Shown in pieces: positions 33,047-44,940 of a DNA stretch of 64,000 bases. Under the pieces are notes generated by a model. The model was not told where the DNA came from. It saw only the letters and a program-made list of their open reading frames with translations, and did not search any database. Position 1 is the first letter of the stretch; the number at the start of each line of letters is the position of its first letter. Made by a program: the position numbers and the translations under genes. The stretch spans positions 10,718,727-10,782,726 of the forward strand of contig CM056743.1 in assembly GCA_029851415.1 (NCBI GenBank), in the 5' to 3' direction. The stretch is from Eretmocerus hayati (Eukaryota > Arthropoda > Insecta > Hymenoptera > Aphelinidae).

Positions 33047-33660
33047 GCCAATGATCGCCTACTTGGAGAACAACTTTTGCATGCATATAAGACTTCTCCA
33101 AGTAGGATGGTGAGGCATTCATCATCATCATTCATGCATAATCTTCATCATCGTCATCATTTCATCAGCACTCAGTCATCATCATCACTTCATTTCCTCT
33201 CATTCCATCAGTCATACACATCTTCATTCATCATTCATCATTCACTTATTACTATTTCATCAATCATTCATCAAACATACATTTTCGTCAACTTAATTGA
33301 CCATATGATATCTTCACCTGTTTTGAAACTCCATTTTCATCATCACCAGTCACTCTTCATATTCAATACACACATTCACTCACCATCATTTTCATTCTCA
33401 ATAAACCATTCATAGTCATACAATGCCAATGATCGCCTACTTGGAGAACAACTTTTGCATGCATATAAGACTTCTCCAAGTAGGATGGTGAGGCATTCAT
33501 CATCATCATTCATGCATAATCTTCATCATCGTCATCATTTCATCAGCACTCAGTCATCATCATCACTTCATTTCCTCTCATTCCACCAGTCATACACATC
33601 TTCATTCATCATACATCATTCACTCATCACTACTTCATCAATCATTCATTAATAATTCAT
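33047..33660. repeat. 378-bp direct tandem duplication
   Basis: Position 33,047 onward repeats at 33,425 with very few changes, including the hairpin unit and the CATCATCATT spacer. The second copy is incomplete and diverges after about 33,650. Confidence 0.7.
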
Positions 33661-33802
33661 CAACCATTTATCGACATGTCATTTTTCAAGGGTCAATTCA
33701 AATAATATATATCCATTTCAAAAGTCAATTGATTCGAGAGATGCAACAAACGTATAAAAAACATTCTCCTTTATACGTTCCTTACATCTGCGACCAATTG
33801 AT

Positions 33803-34483
33803 CTTTGTTATAAATATATATTAGGAGAATTGATCTTGTAGAATCAGACGACCGACAGATCCTCGTGAGCCGAAACTATGGGGCTTGACTCTCAATCTGC
33901 GCCTTTGCAATACTCCGGTACGCATGGTGGCGACTCTAAGGATTGAGAGTCATTCATTCATAGAAAATGAGGCGATCGAGGATGACGTACAGATGGACAG
34001 ACAGACGATTCCCATAAATATTTCATTATAACGGATACGACGAACAAGACAAAAACCACACATACACGATCAATATATTATAAATAATAATAAATAAAAA
34101 TAATAAGTCTAAAAAAAAAGTAAAAAATAATAAATAATAGTAAGTCTAAATAAGGTTTAAATAAGGTCTGTATATTTGTATGTATACGTGAATACATTGG
34201 GAGGGGAAACATCTAGTGAAGTAAGGTCTAATTAAGGTTTGAATAAGGTCTGTATGTATATTAGTACGTATGCGTGAATACAATGAAAGGGCAAAAATCT
34301 AGTGAAGTAAGGTCTAAATAAGGTTTAATTAGGGTCTGTATATTTGAATGTATGCATGAATACATTGAGAGAGCAAAAATCTAGTGAATTAAGGTATACA
34401 TAAGGTTTAAATAAGGTCATTATATATACATGTATACATATAGATCGCAAAAATCTGGTACCGCCGGACGCTGCAGGCAGATT
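33803..34483 (+). repeat. Composite repeat, copy 2
   Basis: Same start and end words as 30,880-31,724. The tandem AAGGTTTAAATAAGGTCTG part is shorter here. Confidence 0.6.
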
Positions 34484-34512
34484 ATATTATTAATTCCAGT
34501 GTCACATTTCGA

Positions 34513-34923
34513 ATGAACCATTCCCAAACATCTTTGCAATGCTCTACACAAGGGTATTATCGCGATGACTTACCCGGAACGTGTTATGACCTTGCCATTC
34601 AACGAGCAAGCTCCAAATCACCCCACTCAAATTTTCCCACACATATGGTATTAAATATACTTGGTTGTGAAGTTTCAGTTCGGCCCGTCAACGCATCTTT
34701 TTTATTTTTAAAGAATAAGGGTCGAAATGTCAATTTCGTGCATTGTTATATTAGCAGTTTGACGTATACCTCCACCGCGCCGCCAGCGTTGAAATTAGAG
34801 ATGGCTGTGGGTATCCTCGAATTCTTCCTTCAAAGTACAATATTGAACCAACAATTTTTCATAGGTTTCATGTCCAGAATGTTCAGTTTAGTCTCCAAGT
34901 TATGTGCCTCAATCTTTTTATAG
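34513..34923 (+). CDS. Unidentified 136-codon ORF
   Basis: An open frame starting at ATG just after composite repeat copy 2. The protein (YYRDDLPGTCYDLAIQRA, LNILGCEVSVRPVNASFLFL) has no domain I recognise and ends in a hydrophobic tail. There is no splice or promoter evidence. It could be a transposon fragment or chance. Confidence 0.2.
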   Translation: MNHSQTSLQCSTQGYYRDDLPGTCYDLAIQRASSKSPHSNFPTHMVLNILGCEVSVRPVNASFLFLKNKGRNVNFVHCYISSLTYTSTAPPALKLEMAVGILEFFLQSTILNQQFFIGFMSRMFSLVSKLCASIFL

Positions 34924-35075
34924 GATTTTTACTGAAAATGAGACATTTTTTGAAGTGCTCACCGCGCCTGGATTCACTCGAGGTCGCTTTATCGCGGACG
35001 AAATTTCAAGGAAAGATGTCAAAGAACTAGATCGGAACTCGAGAAAATGCCCATAATCAAAGTTCTGAATACTGC

Positions 35076-36043
35076 ATGTACATTTGGGTGAGCCGAAAAA
35101 GAGCTTTTTTCGAGAGTCTATACGCCCTAGCGGGAAAATGTTGTGTTTGTACATATATATGTGAAAAAAATTTCGGTGGACGCTGAGGAATGAGATTTCA
35201 GGTCTCAGCAAGAGCCATCAAGCATTTACCAAAATTAACACAGGTTTAAATGGGAATGCGCCTAAGTCGGCACTCTTTTCTTCCTAACTTTGCTCGCATT
35301 TCTGGCGTATCCAAGCATTTTTCAATGTACCTGAGCTCATTTCAAAGCTTGTTCCAAATTCTCCAAAATGTGCTAAAGTACGTCCAATTCCAGACGACCA
35401 GAGGAAATCTATCTCAACTTCTCTAAAAAGAGATCATTATCAGAAATTCCAAAAATAGGGCGATTCTCTCTCCAAACTTTGCTTGTATTTCAGGTGCATC
35501 TGAACATTCTTCAACGTGTTTCAATCCATTTTTAAGCTTGTCACCAAACCTACAAAATGAGCTAAAGTACGTCCAATTTCGACTGATCCGAGCCAATCTA
35601 TCTCAATTTTTCTAAATAGTGATTGGTTTTGAAAAATCCGGAAATAAGCGACTTCTCCCCTCCGCCTCGCTCCTTCGAAAACTTGAAATGGAAAAATTGA
35701 GATAGATTGGCTCGGATTAGTCAAAATGGGACGTACTTCAGCTCATTTTGTAGGTTTTGTGACAAGCTCCAGAATGAGCTAAAGTACGTTGAAAAATGCT
35801 TGGATGCGCCGGAAATGCTAGCAAAATTAAGAAGAAAAGAGTGCCGAATTAGGCACATTCCCATTTAAACCTGCATTAATTTTGATAAAAGCTTGATGGA
35901 TCTTTTTGGGACCTAAAATCTCATTTCTTAGCGTCCAGCAGAATTTTTTTCTCATCTATATGTACGAACACAACATTTCCACGCTAGGGCGTATCGATTT
36001 TCGGAAGAAGCCCTTTTTCGGCCCACCCTAATGTACATTCGTG
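35076..36043. mobile_element. Foldback element, about 970 bp
   Basis: Inverted arms meet near 35,650 (GAGCCAATCTATCTCAATTT and its complement). The outer ends are ATGTACATT.GGGTG.GCCG and its complement. Both arms carry TACGCCCTAGCG, AAATGTTGTGTT and TGGACGCT.AG.AATGAGAT. Small internal words (TGAGCTAAAGTACGT) recur several times. A half-copy lies at 2,930-3,140. No ORF. Confidence 0.65.
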
Positions 36044-36659
36044 ACCGCAAATTAGCCATGTAATTAACTTTTTCGGGATTTTGTCAGTTCATACCATGTT
36101 ACCCCCTAAAAGTCAATACATCTAGGCGGAAACAACTTTCAAGTGTGATGGAAATAGATAAAATCTGCGCGAGAAAATTCCTACGTCAACTTCATTATTT
36201 TTGCGGAAGAATTTAAGGGCAAAATTTCAGTTTCATGCATGTCAGTTCCATGCATTCTGAAGTCGTCCCCTGGGATACTCAATAGCACGAAAAGGAGAAA
36301 GAAATGAAATTGTCTGCTCCAGAGCATGTATATCCTACTCAAATCAACCATATAAGTACAAATTTCTAGGCCATTTGGTCCCATTGGGTCAGGATTTCTC
36401 GCTAGACAATAAATTGTCAAAAACCGCAAATGTCAGTTCCGTGTACTACTTTCCCGAAGTCTTATACATGTGAAAATGACATATACCGTTCTAGCTCGTT
36501 GCAAAAAAAAATTCTGCATATGTTCCATCGCATATTATCACTCAATGAACGTAAAGGAATGTGACAAGTTGGAATAGACATGCGGGGCATCAATTTTCAA
36601 CTTCTGAATTTTTGGGTACAAAACGGGTAAGTTATCGCGATAATACCCATATATAAACC

Positions 36660-37140
36660 TTTAGCAAGCTTACTTCGAACATTTTTGGGAGTTCCCTGAA
36701 AGCTTTTTGGAAAGTTCCTATGTGGAAAAGCTCCTTCGAATATTACTGAAAGATTTTTAAAAGGTTTCTGGCACGTTTTTGGAATGTTCCTGATTTGTTT
36801 CTGAAGTTTTTAAAAAATATTTCTGAAATATTTCTGAAACGTTTTTAGCAGGTTCCTGGGAGATTTCTAGGAGTTCTATCGTATAGCATCTTCGATTCAA
36901 TATCATTCTCAACTATTCCTGCAATATTCCACTGGCAATATGTCATCAATCTTGATTCAGAGAGGATATTGTAAGGTTTCTGAAAGGTTGCTAGAAGATT
37001 TGAAAGCAATATACCAAAAGGATGGCTTTCAAGTATCCCATAAATATTTGACTGGCAAGTTTAGCAACCTCACGCTAAAAAATTCAGAAAGATTCCTCAA
37101 ATTTCCCAGAAATATTACAAATTCGTTTGAACAAATTATA
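36660..37140. repeat. Degenerate short-period repeat, partner of 24,600-25,240
   Basis: TTTCTGAAA and TTCCTG.. words spaced 25-40 bp, then the conserved 3' block 36,905-37,060. It abuts repeat copy 2. Confidence 0.45.
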
Positions 37141-37144
37141 AAGT

Positions 37145-38225
37145 AATAACTTAATTCGATTCGTGTTCAGCGACCCTCAAAACCCCCGAGTTATATTGTT
37201 CCGGGCTTTACCATTGTCCACCAAGGCCGAAAAGAATTTTTTCGCTCAAATTATTTGAAGAACTTTGTTTGAACAAATTGTGGAGGAATAATTCCATCGG
37301 ATTCGAGTTCAGCGAACCTCAAAACCCTTTGGGTATATTTATTCAGATTTTTCCATTTTTTACCAAGGCCAAATAGAATTTTTCATTGGATTGAGCGGCT
37401 CTCATGCAGATGCTCTGGAATATATTTTTCAAGGTTCCTTATTGTTCACCGAGACCGGGAAGGAATATCGAAAAATCGTCCCATTCAAAATCTTCAACGG
37501 ATCGGAATAACCCTTTCAAGTCTGGCTTTTATGGGACATCAGGTAACCTGACTTGCTGGCCACGAGGATAAGGTGTCCGACTTGTGACCGGAAGGTCGTG
37601 GGTTTGAATCCCACCACCGGCCACGGGTGTCAACAGTGGGAAGGCCGGTCATAGTTTTTTTTTCATTTTTGAGCCATTCTCATCTTTTTTTTCTCCTTCA
37701 GACTCTTCCAGGTGCGTTCCAGGAAGTAAAATGAATATTCGGTAATTTGCAATTATGGGTGAACGATCCCCTGATAAGTTGGCTGAATAATAAGCCGATT
37801 AATCAGCTGATTTTTTGGGTGATATTTTGGCATGCTTAATCAGCTGATTAATCACCCGATTTTTTTCGGCAGGGATGGTCCCCACCAGTCGGCACCTGCC
37901 TATACCTTATACATGGGGACTCCTTCCAGCCTGTTTAAACAAATTTGCGTGAATAGTGATAAGTTCTGATGATTGAATCGATATGGTCAAATTAAGAGCT
38001 TCAATTTGAGTCTGCGTAAGTTTTCCTATTGCATATATTCGCGGGATAATGAGCGTTTATTGTGTTTTGGTGGGGGGTAATATTTCAGCACTTTGAAAAA
38101 TCATTGCTCAAATGGTCAAATTTTTCAAATTAAAAGAGTTGCACCATTGAATTCCAGATTTTTTGCTTGATTTTTTGATATATTCATCTCAAAGTGGCGG
38201 GCCAACTTCACGTAACTGCTATAAA
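37145..38225. repeat. tRNA-bearing repeat, copy 2 (inverted to copy 1)
   Basis: See 19,456-20,790. Here only about two of the GAGGTTCGCTGAACTCGAAT-type units are present. The TGATTAATCAGC stretch is longer and self-complementary. Confidence 0.65.
37557..37623 (+). ncRNA. tRNA-like segment in repeat copy 2
   Basis: Same 67-nt structure as 20,011-20,077: TGGCC/GGCCA ends and a T arm reading GGTTTGAATCC, one base off the B-box consensus. Confidence 0.5.
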
Positions 38226-38229
38226 GTCC

Positions 38230-39870
38230 GGCGCAGCTCGGCAGATTTTTCTTCATCTCGCTTGGGGTGGGGATGATGTACGGAGGGTAGGGATAATCTC
38301 TACCTCTACACTCTACACACTCTACACTCCTGACTTCGTAGGAGAATGGGATGCAAGACCCGCTATATTGGATTTTTTTTATCCGAAAGTTCGAAAAGAT
38401 CCGGCCAGCTTCCACACACCGAAATTACATCGGAATAAGAATCCTGCACTGCGACTTACACGACAAACAACACCCACATAAAATACACCACGAAAAGTTC
38501 TGAATACTCATGTTTCCTGAGTGCTAAGAAAAATTCCGATTATGCGCATTGCGCACAAAGCTCGTTGATGGCCGTAACATAAGGGGGTCCCCAAGGCCCC
38601 CACCTGGGATGCCAATAATACACACACACACACACACACACATACACACCAAAATTACAGCACGTGCCGAATCATACCGAGTTTTGCTGTTTGAAAACAC
38701 TTCATACGGTCATTGCAAGCGCGGTAGACGGTGAACACGAGTGGATGGCTCACAATAGATTTCCACACCCGAAAAAGAAAGAGAAACCGAAACATAAAAG
38801 AGGTAAGTTGAAAATGATGACAGAGTCCGAGTAAAATCCGCGGTCACCTAACCTCACAAGGAAGTATATTCTTTCGTATTTATCAAATTATAGAAGTCAG
38901 ACGATTTTACTCAAAATTTCCTTCCTTTTGGTCTCCCAGTTGTGAATCAATGAGAGAGCTCTGTTTTTCATAGTTCTAATTTCCACTGGAAGCCAAGTAA
39001 GATTATTGCTTTCAGTTTTTGTGGGAATCCAAGAAATTAGAAAATTTGACAGATGTAGACTTTCATGTCAGATAATTCGATCGGCCCCGTGTAAACCTAC
39101 ATACGTCAGTCGCCTATTCGATGAAACGGAGATAATAGTATTTGATCACGCCCTATTCATTGCATCATAGTCAAGGGTGTTCACTTTCTGTCCCCTCTTA
39201 AGTGTTGCAGTAGCATGTGATATATAGCTGTACCAATAGCTTGATTAATCGATAATGGTTTTGTGGTTTTTTTATTCATTCTACGTCTAGGCTCTTGTCC
39301 TGCGCAAAAATTGGCATCGAAAGCATATGTTTTTTGAATTTCCATGGTGGCTATTGTCAATTCACAAATCACATCAGCTTACCAGTTTATACTATAACTC
39401 TTGAATATAACCCTTATACTAGCACTTGTATGTTTCATACGTAGTAGTTACAATTGCAGTTCAATGTTGATCTAAATAATTCTCTCAATACTGACTCAAC
39501 TGTAACTTGTTGATAATGTCTGTCTTGCGGCTGACAGGCTTTCATATAAGTTCAAGTGTAGGAGCTTGAAAACAGTGTGAAATAAGATTGAACTCAACTG
39601 TTTCTAAAAATCAGAACTACGATTGTTTCCTCAATATTATCCAAATACTAAAAGATTGATGTTCAATCTAACTTGAGTATGTACAGTCATGTTTGTATTC
39701 CTCATTTAATATTTTCATTAAATATTAACTATAATTTGATGTGTAGACCATCAAACTCTTACTATTATACTTGTGTCCTTGCATTCATACTGTTGAATTG
39801 CAACAGGTTTTTGGTTCTGGATATTCCACGATATAGAATCTTTTGCAATAAGAAAAGACAGGCTGAGATG
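38230..39870. other. Unassigned DNA; (CA)n tract
   Basis: A (CA)n microsatellite lies at 38,623-38,642. CCCCAAGGCCCCCACCTGGG near 38,588 is a small GC-rich patch. No supported gene. Confidence 0.35.
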
Positions 39871-39887
39871 ATTGATTAATGTTTCAG

Positions 39888-40131
39888 GTAAAATGACCAG
39901 TAAGAAAGTCAGGAAGATGAAAAATGAACAGAAGAACAATGCTGTAGAGAGTATCCCAAATGAGCCGACTGAAGGAGAAATACAGGCTAAGATGGATGTT
40001 GGCAAATACATATGTATTGTTGAAAAGTTGGAACAAGTTCTACAGCAGACTACTACATTAGTGGGCTCAATATCACAAGCTTCAAAAGAGAAAAGTGGAG
40101 ATAATAAGAATGGGAATGTCAAAGAGCCAGG
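39888..40131 (+). CDS. Possible exon of an unidentified gene
   Basis: An acceptor (TTAATGTTTCAG) precedes a frame reading MTSKKVRKMKNEQKNN...GNVKEP, and a donor (GAGCCAG/GTAAAT) follows it. The segment is charged, with a likely helical KYICIVEKLEQVLQQTT stretch. I know no family for it. The next exon is not found; a palindromic repeat array follows immediately. Confidence 0.35.
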
Positions 40132-40164
40132 TAAATTATTCTTTCAATTATTCTTTCGTTAATC

Positions 40165-41080
40165 AAATCGTGAAGTCAAAACTATCAATTTTTGATTAAT
40201 TCAATTACCTAAAAAACAGCCCGAAAAATTTTATGATAGGATAATGGGGGCTCGTCTAGCGCGGACGGGCCGCTGCCATGAATAGAGACAAGCGATTGAG
40301 CTATTTGAGATGCACTATACAACCATGAATTATCGCGCCAGTTCTCATTTTAAAGTTTTCCCGTCTCAATAGTAGAGGTGTCATTATTCGATACATTTGT
40401 CCCTTTTTCGCGTAAAACCTCAAAGAGAGAAATGGCACAATAATTTATGATTGTACCGCATCCCGAATAGCTTGATTGAAGTGGCAGTGGCCCGTCCGCG
40501 CGGACCCCCATTATTCTACCATATACATAAAATTTTTCTGGCTATTTTTCAGGTAATTGAATTAATCGAAAACTGATAGTTTTGACTTGACAGTTTGATT
40601 ACTGGTATCAAGACGATCTTTTAGAAATTTGAACGGAAGAAATCGGACCACTTTTAGTATAAATTTATCAATTAAAATGATGATGCTGCTTATGACTTGT
40701 GATACTAAAAGTGGTCTGATTTCTCCCATTCAAGTTTCTAAAAGATCGTCTTGAAACCAGTAATCAAACTGTCAAGTCAAAACTATCAATTTTTGATTAA
40801 TTCAATTATCTGAAAAACAGCCCGGAAAATTTTATGATAGGATAATGGGGGCTCGTCTAGCGCGGACGGGCCGCTGCCATAAATAGAGAAAAGCGATTGA
40901 GCTATTTGAGATCCACTATACAACCATGAATTATCGCGCCAGTTCTCATTTTAAAGTTTTTCCGTCTCAATAGTTGAGGTGTCATTATTCGATACATTTG
41001 TCCCTTTTTCGCGTAAAACCTCAAAGAGAGAACTGGCACAATAATTTATGATTGTACCGCATCCCGAATAGCATGTTGCT
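40165..41080. repeat. Alternating hairpin array
   Basis: GC-ended hairpins (GGGGGCTCGTCTAGCGCGGA...CCGTCCGCGCGGACCCCC; 40,243-40,515 and a truncated one from 40,845) alternate with an AT-rich hairpin (40,550-40,830; arms TGATTACTGGTATCAAGACG and its near complement, CCACTTTTAGTAT, centre near 40,683). The same family fills 62,880-64,000. Confidence 0.65.
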
Positions 41081-41422
41081 GGCCCGCGGATTCAACCCCG
41101 GTAATTGTGTGATAGTTCTCAGAGCAATCGTTATTGTCCAAATTCCAATCATTCTATGCCCTAAGAAGTATGCCACGGGCTACTCATAGAGGGCAGGTAT
41201 GAAGAGGACCAAAGCACCATTTCATCACCATCCAATAAGACTTACGAGTCAGCAAACCTTCGAACCCTTTGCCCCTCTCCTCATCATGTTCCATTTGAGA
41301 TGAATAGAGGATCTCGGTTCCACACGATTCAGTTTGCGGAGTGTCTTTGGATAGACAAAAACGCAAGGAGCTATCCATAGCTGCCTCGTGAATGCTAACT
41401 TTCCTAGTACTGTGATTGCAAA

Positions 41423-41868
41423 ATGGATTGCGCAATGTGCAATCTCAACGAGGACGGCGAGGACGAGTGGTATTGCCCAGTGTGTTTCAACCGCGACAGC
41501 AACGAGGACGACATGGACTGCTCGACGTCCGACGACAGCGAAGATGACGAAGGTATCGACGAGGACGAGATGCGTCTCCTATTGGAGACGCTAACCGATA
41601 ACACGGCTCTGAAAGCGTTCCTTATGTTAAGTGGCAAGAGATCGATACATGCAAAAGAGATGAACACGCTCCGAATTGAGTATGGGCAGTACTATACTTT
41701 ACTTCCGATATTTAAGAAAGATCCAGAGGAGTTTCGGAAGTATATGCGGATGTCAATCGAGACTTTCGATTACATTCTTAAGGCAGTCGCACCGCGCTTG
41801 GAGAAAAATTGGAATCAGCTGCATAAGTGGCCAATCAGAGCTGAAGAGAGACTCGTCGTCACAATCAG
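41423..41868 (+). CDS. Harbinger transposase, exon 1
   Basis: N-terminal part of a PIF/Harbinger (HARBI1-like) DDE transposase. It starts ATG-GAT at 41,423. Residues 3-21 form C-x2-C-x11-C-x2-C (CAMC...CPVC), a possible small zinc-binding knuckle. A very acidic stretch (residues 24-50) follows. The HARBI N-terminal domain then runs to the end with FRKYMRMSIETFDYILKAV and RAEERLVVTIR. The exon stops at AG/GTTGGTA, and the codon for Arg is completed by exon 2, giving TIR-FLVTGSSY, the conserved family junction. Confidence 0.75.
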
Positions 41869-42187
41869 GTTGGTATAACTCGTAATTTTTTGATCAATTT
41901 TTAGTTTCGTTGATCATTTGCGGTGTTATTCAATATGCGTGGTTTCCCAATTTAAGGTAGTACTGGCGCTACTGATGAGTCCAAGTGCAGATTAAGGATG
42001 TAATAGCGAGGACGCTTGACTCATTTTCACCCTTCTATATAGGTATACTAATGTACACAGCAGACGACAACCTAACCCCAAAACTGTCGATAGTAGTGAC
42101 ATATTGGCCCGGACCTTTCTTTTTAGGCTCCGAATCGTTGATCTGTTTATTCCTGTGCATTTTTTGTGCATATTTACGCCTGTGTGC

Positions 42188-42324
42188 TCCCCTGGTAGGA
42201 ATTTACCTCGATGTAAAACATTAATAGACATAAAATGGCTATTTTTGGGCAATTTTGGCTGAAAATGGCCATTTTATGGCTAATAATGTGTTACATTAGG
42301 ATGAATTCCTACCAGGGCTCACTC
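42188..42324. mobile_element. MITE-like palindrome in the intron
   Basis: The ends CCCTGGTAGGAATT and AATTCCTACCAGG pair. ATGTAA..ATTAATAGACATAAAATGGC is mirrored by GCCATTTTATGGCTAATAATGTGTTACAT. GCTC flanks both sides, possibly a target duplication. Confidence 0.5.
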
Positions 42325-43104
42325 TCGTCAAAATCTAATGGTTGGAAATGAGTGTGTACTGATCATTCCCCATAAGACGACGTCTTTATCGGCTTTTACG
42401 AAATTGACCAGAGCTTTCCTTCCCGACTCCTAAAGGCCTCGAATTTTAGCTTGTTTGAGACAATAATCTACCACTATGACGAATTTTGTAATTTTCTTAT
42501 AGTTAGTTCGAGTACCGCTAGTACTACCTTAAATTTATGCATCTCATACTTTGCCTGCGCATTTGTAATGAATCCCCGAATATGATGAAGTATCGATAAC
42601 AGGGAATGAAATTTATCAAAAGAAAAATTTCCCAATACTTTTACAGGAGGATATGGATTCCATGTTAGATCTATGCAGTACATGCTCACCAAACGTCGTC
42701 AAAATCGCGGTATGCCATTGTCGGGAGTAGCACTTTTCACTCGTACAGCAGCTGCCCATCTCCGTCGAAAGTCTGCTTCGAGCTCATGAGACATCGACTT
42801 TTATCAATGAAAAATTAGCTTTATAAGCTTAGCAAAAAACTGTATTGCAATCAAATAGTAATTTCCATTTTTCGATTTGATTGATGTGTGTGATTCCTGT
42901 CAAATGTAAAAAGGAGTTTCTGCATTTTTTGCTCTTGCACATTTGAAAAATTGGCCTGAGTAAAACCGCCACCAAGAAATTATCATTCAAACAATCTCAA
43001 CGTAGCTTAGTCTACTTGAGGCGCGGTCTTGAGACCTATAGATACCTTCCTTCGAAATTGCTGGACTCCAATTTGGAGCGATTTTATAAGCAAAATAGAG
43101 CGTT

Positions 43105-43375
43105 TTCATAGTGGCAGCATATCGCCCACGTGAAAAAAAAATATCGCAACTCGCACATCACACCGCACATTGCAACTCGCAACTCGCACATCGCGCAGCT
43201 GTCCGCGCGGACCGGCAAATTAATCTATTCTCCTACTTGATTCAAAAATCACAATCAAATAAAATATTTCGATTTTAGAGTGTGTTGCGAATTGCGATTT
43301 TTTCCACGTGGACGACTGAGCCGCGATTTCACATTGATGAAATCGCGGCGATTTGCTGCCAATATATGTACACGC
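43105..43375. repeat. Imperfect palindrome in the intron
   Basis: GGCAGCATATCGCCCACGTG with poly-A and ATCGCAACTCGC at the left is mirrored by GCGAATTGCGATTTTTTCCA and CGGCGATTTGCTGCC at the right. The centre holds short CGCAACTCGCACATCGC repeats. Confidence 0.5.
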
Positions 43376-44246
43376 TCATTGTCACATCACGTTTGTTTTG
43401 AAGGGGCCATGCTGTTGAATATCGCTGAATACACCTAATACTAATGTTATCTCAACAAAGAAGTGCTAAAATTACTTGTGGCATTGCGCGAAGACCTGTA
43501 CATGCGGAAAAAGGGGTGGAGGCATGTTAGGAACACTGCACTTTTTTCAGTAATGTGAGCGTAGAATCGACTAGAAATCGAATCTTGAATTCTTGTAAAA
43601 AGCACCTTGAAGTCGAAACATGAACAAAAAGAATTGAATAAGATACGTTGAGATTGGTTGCACCAATTTTTTTCGGCATAGTTCTTGGTAATTAACAAGA
43701 AAGAAGGCGAAAGTACCAAAACCACTTTTTCATTCTAAGAAATGCGCGTGTCATTCAGTATCGGCCCAAAACGTTGATTCTCTTTCAAACGTAACAAACA
43801 TGAAAAAAATTGCGCGGCAAGGTCTGCGGGCTCGTACATTCGAGAAATTCAGTGAGGGCATATGAGGGAATGAGGGCATATTGGGCACACTTACCTTGAG
43901 TTTCGGTTAGCTGTGCATACAATACTTATCGCACGGCCGTAACCGCAACTTTTTGAGGCTATATACTGCGGCTACTGCTAATGTACACATGACATTCCTA
44001 ATAATTGACATTGAGGCTCTCGTTGGGTACACTCAGCTCATGTATAACCCGCACCCTGAGTCTTTCATAGTGCGCACAAATGTTTCACTCTGAGTAGCAG
44101 AAAAAAGAGGGCGTTCATCTGATGACCGGATTTATGCTCGGAAAAATAATTTCGGATATACCTCATCACACATTTGGATTACTTCTATCCCGCATGAGAG
44201 CTGAATATAAAGTAATTCGCATCGATTTCGGTTGATCTGATTTCAG

Positions 44247-44940
44247 ATTCTTGGTAACTGGCTCTTCGTATGAGGCGCTGAAGTGGGATTTTTTCATTGG
44301 TAATTCCACTGTTGCGGTCATCATCAAGGAAACTGTGATTGCGATTTGGGACGCGCTGTATGAAGAACACATGCCACCTCTAACCACCCAACGGCTGAGT
44401 TCTATCGCCGAAGCTTTCCAAACTAGATGGGGGATGCCATGCTGTATGGGGGCAATTGACTGCAAACACATCCGGATACGGAAGCCTCCAAGATCAGGTA
44501 CAGTCTACTTCAACTACAAGCGTTACTTCTCGTTAATTTTGCAAGGTCACCTTGATGCCTGGGGAAGATTTGCTAGTATCGATGTCGGTGGATACGGCCA
44601 ACAGAATGACGGTGGAACTTTTGCAGTATCAGATCTTTACACTTGTATCGAAAATGGTGACATAGTGATATCACAAGCAATCAACTTGCCCGGCACCAAC
44701 ATAACGCTTCCATTCTTTTTTATCGCGGATGATGCATATCCCCTATCTAGGCATCTAATCAAGGCTTATACGGGTTGGGCTTTGTTGCCTGGACAGTTCA
44801 GTTTCAATCAGTTCTTGAACGGAATCCGACGCATAGTCGAGTGCGCATTCGGAATGATGACGAACAAGTTCAGACTGTTACTTACAACTTTACATCAGCA
44901 CCCTAAAATGGTGGATGTTTTGATTAGATGTGTTTGTCTA
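44247..44940 (+). pseudogene. Harbinger transposase, exon 2 (5' part, before the insertion)
   Basis: The DDE nuclease domain (DDE_Tnp_4 type) that cuts and rejoins the transposon. FLVTGSSYEAL opens the exon. Catalytic Asp 1 is in GAIDCKHIRI (codon 44,458). IDVGGYGQQNDGGTF follows. Asp 2 is in IADDAYPL (codon 44,728). Glu is in VECAFGMM (codon 44,839). All three catalytic residues are present. The reading frame is lost at 44,941, where a 3.4-kb element begins in the RCVCL codons. The C-terminus resumes at 48,346. No MYB-like partner gene of this superfamily is seen in the window. Confidence 0.8.

Larger units (their letters stand above)
28655..33495. repeat. Satellite-like hairpin repeat region
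   Basis: About 100-bp units recur at 28,655-28,698 plus 29,128-29,192 (split by a MITE), 29,708-29,815, 30,181-30,290, 30,636-30,745, 32,720-32,812, 33,047-33,117 and 33,425-33,495. Each starts CCAATGATCGCCTACTTGG and ends CCAA.TAGGAGGGTG, so its ends pair as a hairpin, with CACCTCCGGGTGCA in the loop. The spacers are CATT/CATC-rich. Spacing is about 460 bp in the first group. The last two units lie in an exact-looking 378-bp direct duplication. Long frames here are low-complexity artefacts. Confidence 0.7.
41869..44246 (+). other. Intron of the Harbinger transposase gene
   Basis: A 2,378-bp intron with GT at 41,869 and TTTCAG ending at 44,246. It contains two palindromic insertions (42,188-42,324 and about 43,110-43,375) but no long frame. 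Its length for this family and the nested palindromes suggest it grew by insertion. Confidence 0.7.

Noticed and set aside
39181..39372. Minus-strand exon of 63 codons
   Set aside because: No acceptor upstream of the frame and no homology signal.
41061..41110. tRNA B box in GCGGATTCAACCCCGG
   Set aside because: No A box at the proper distance and no fold.
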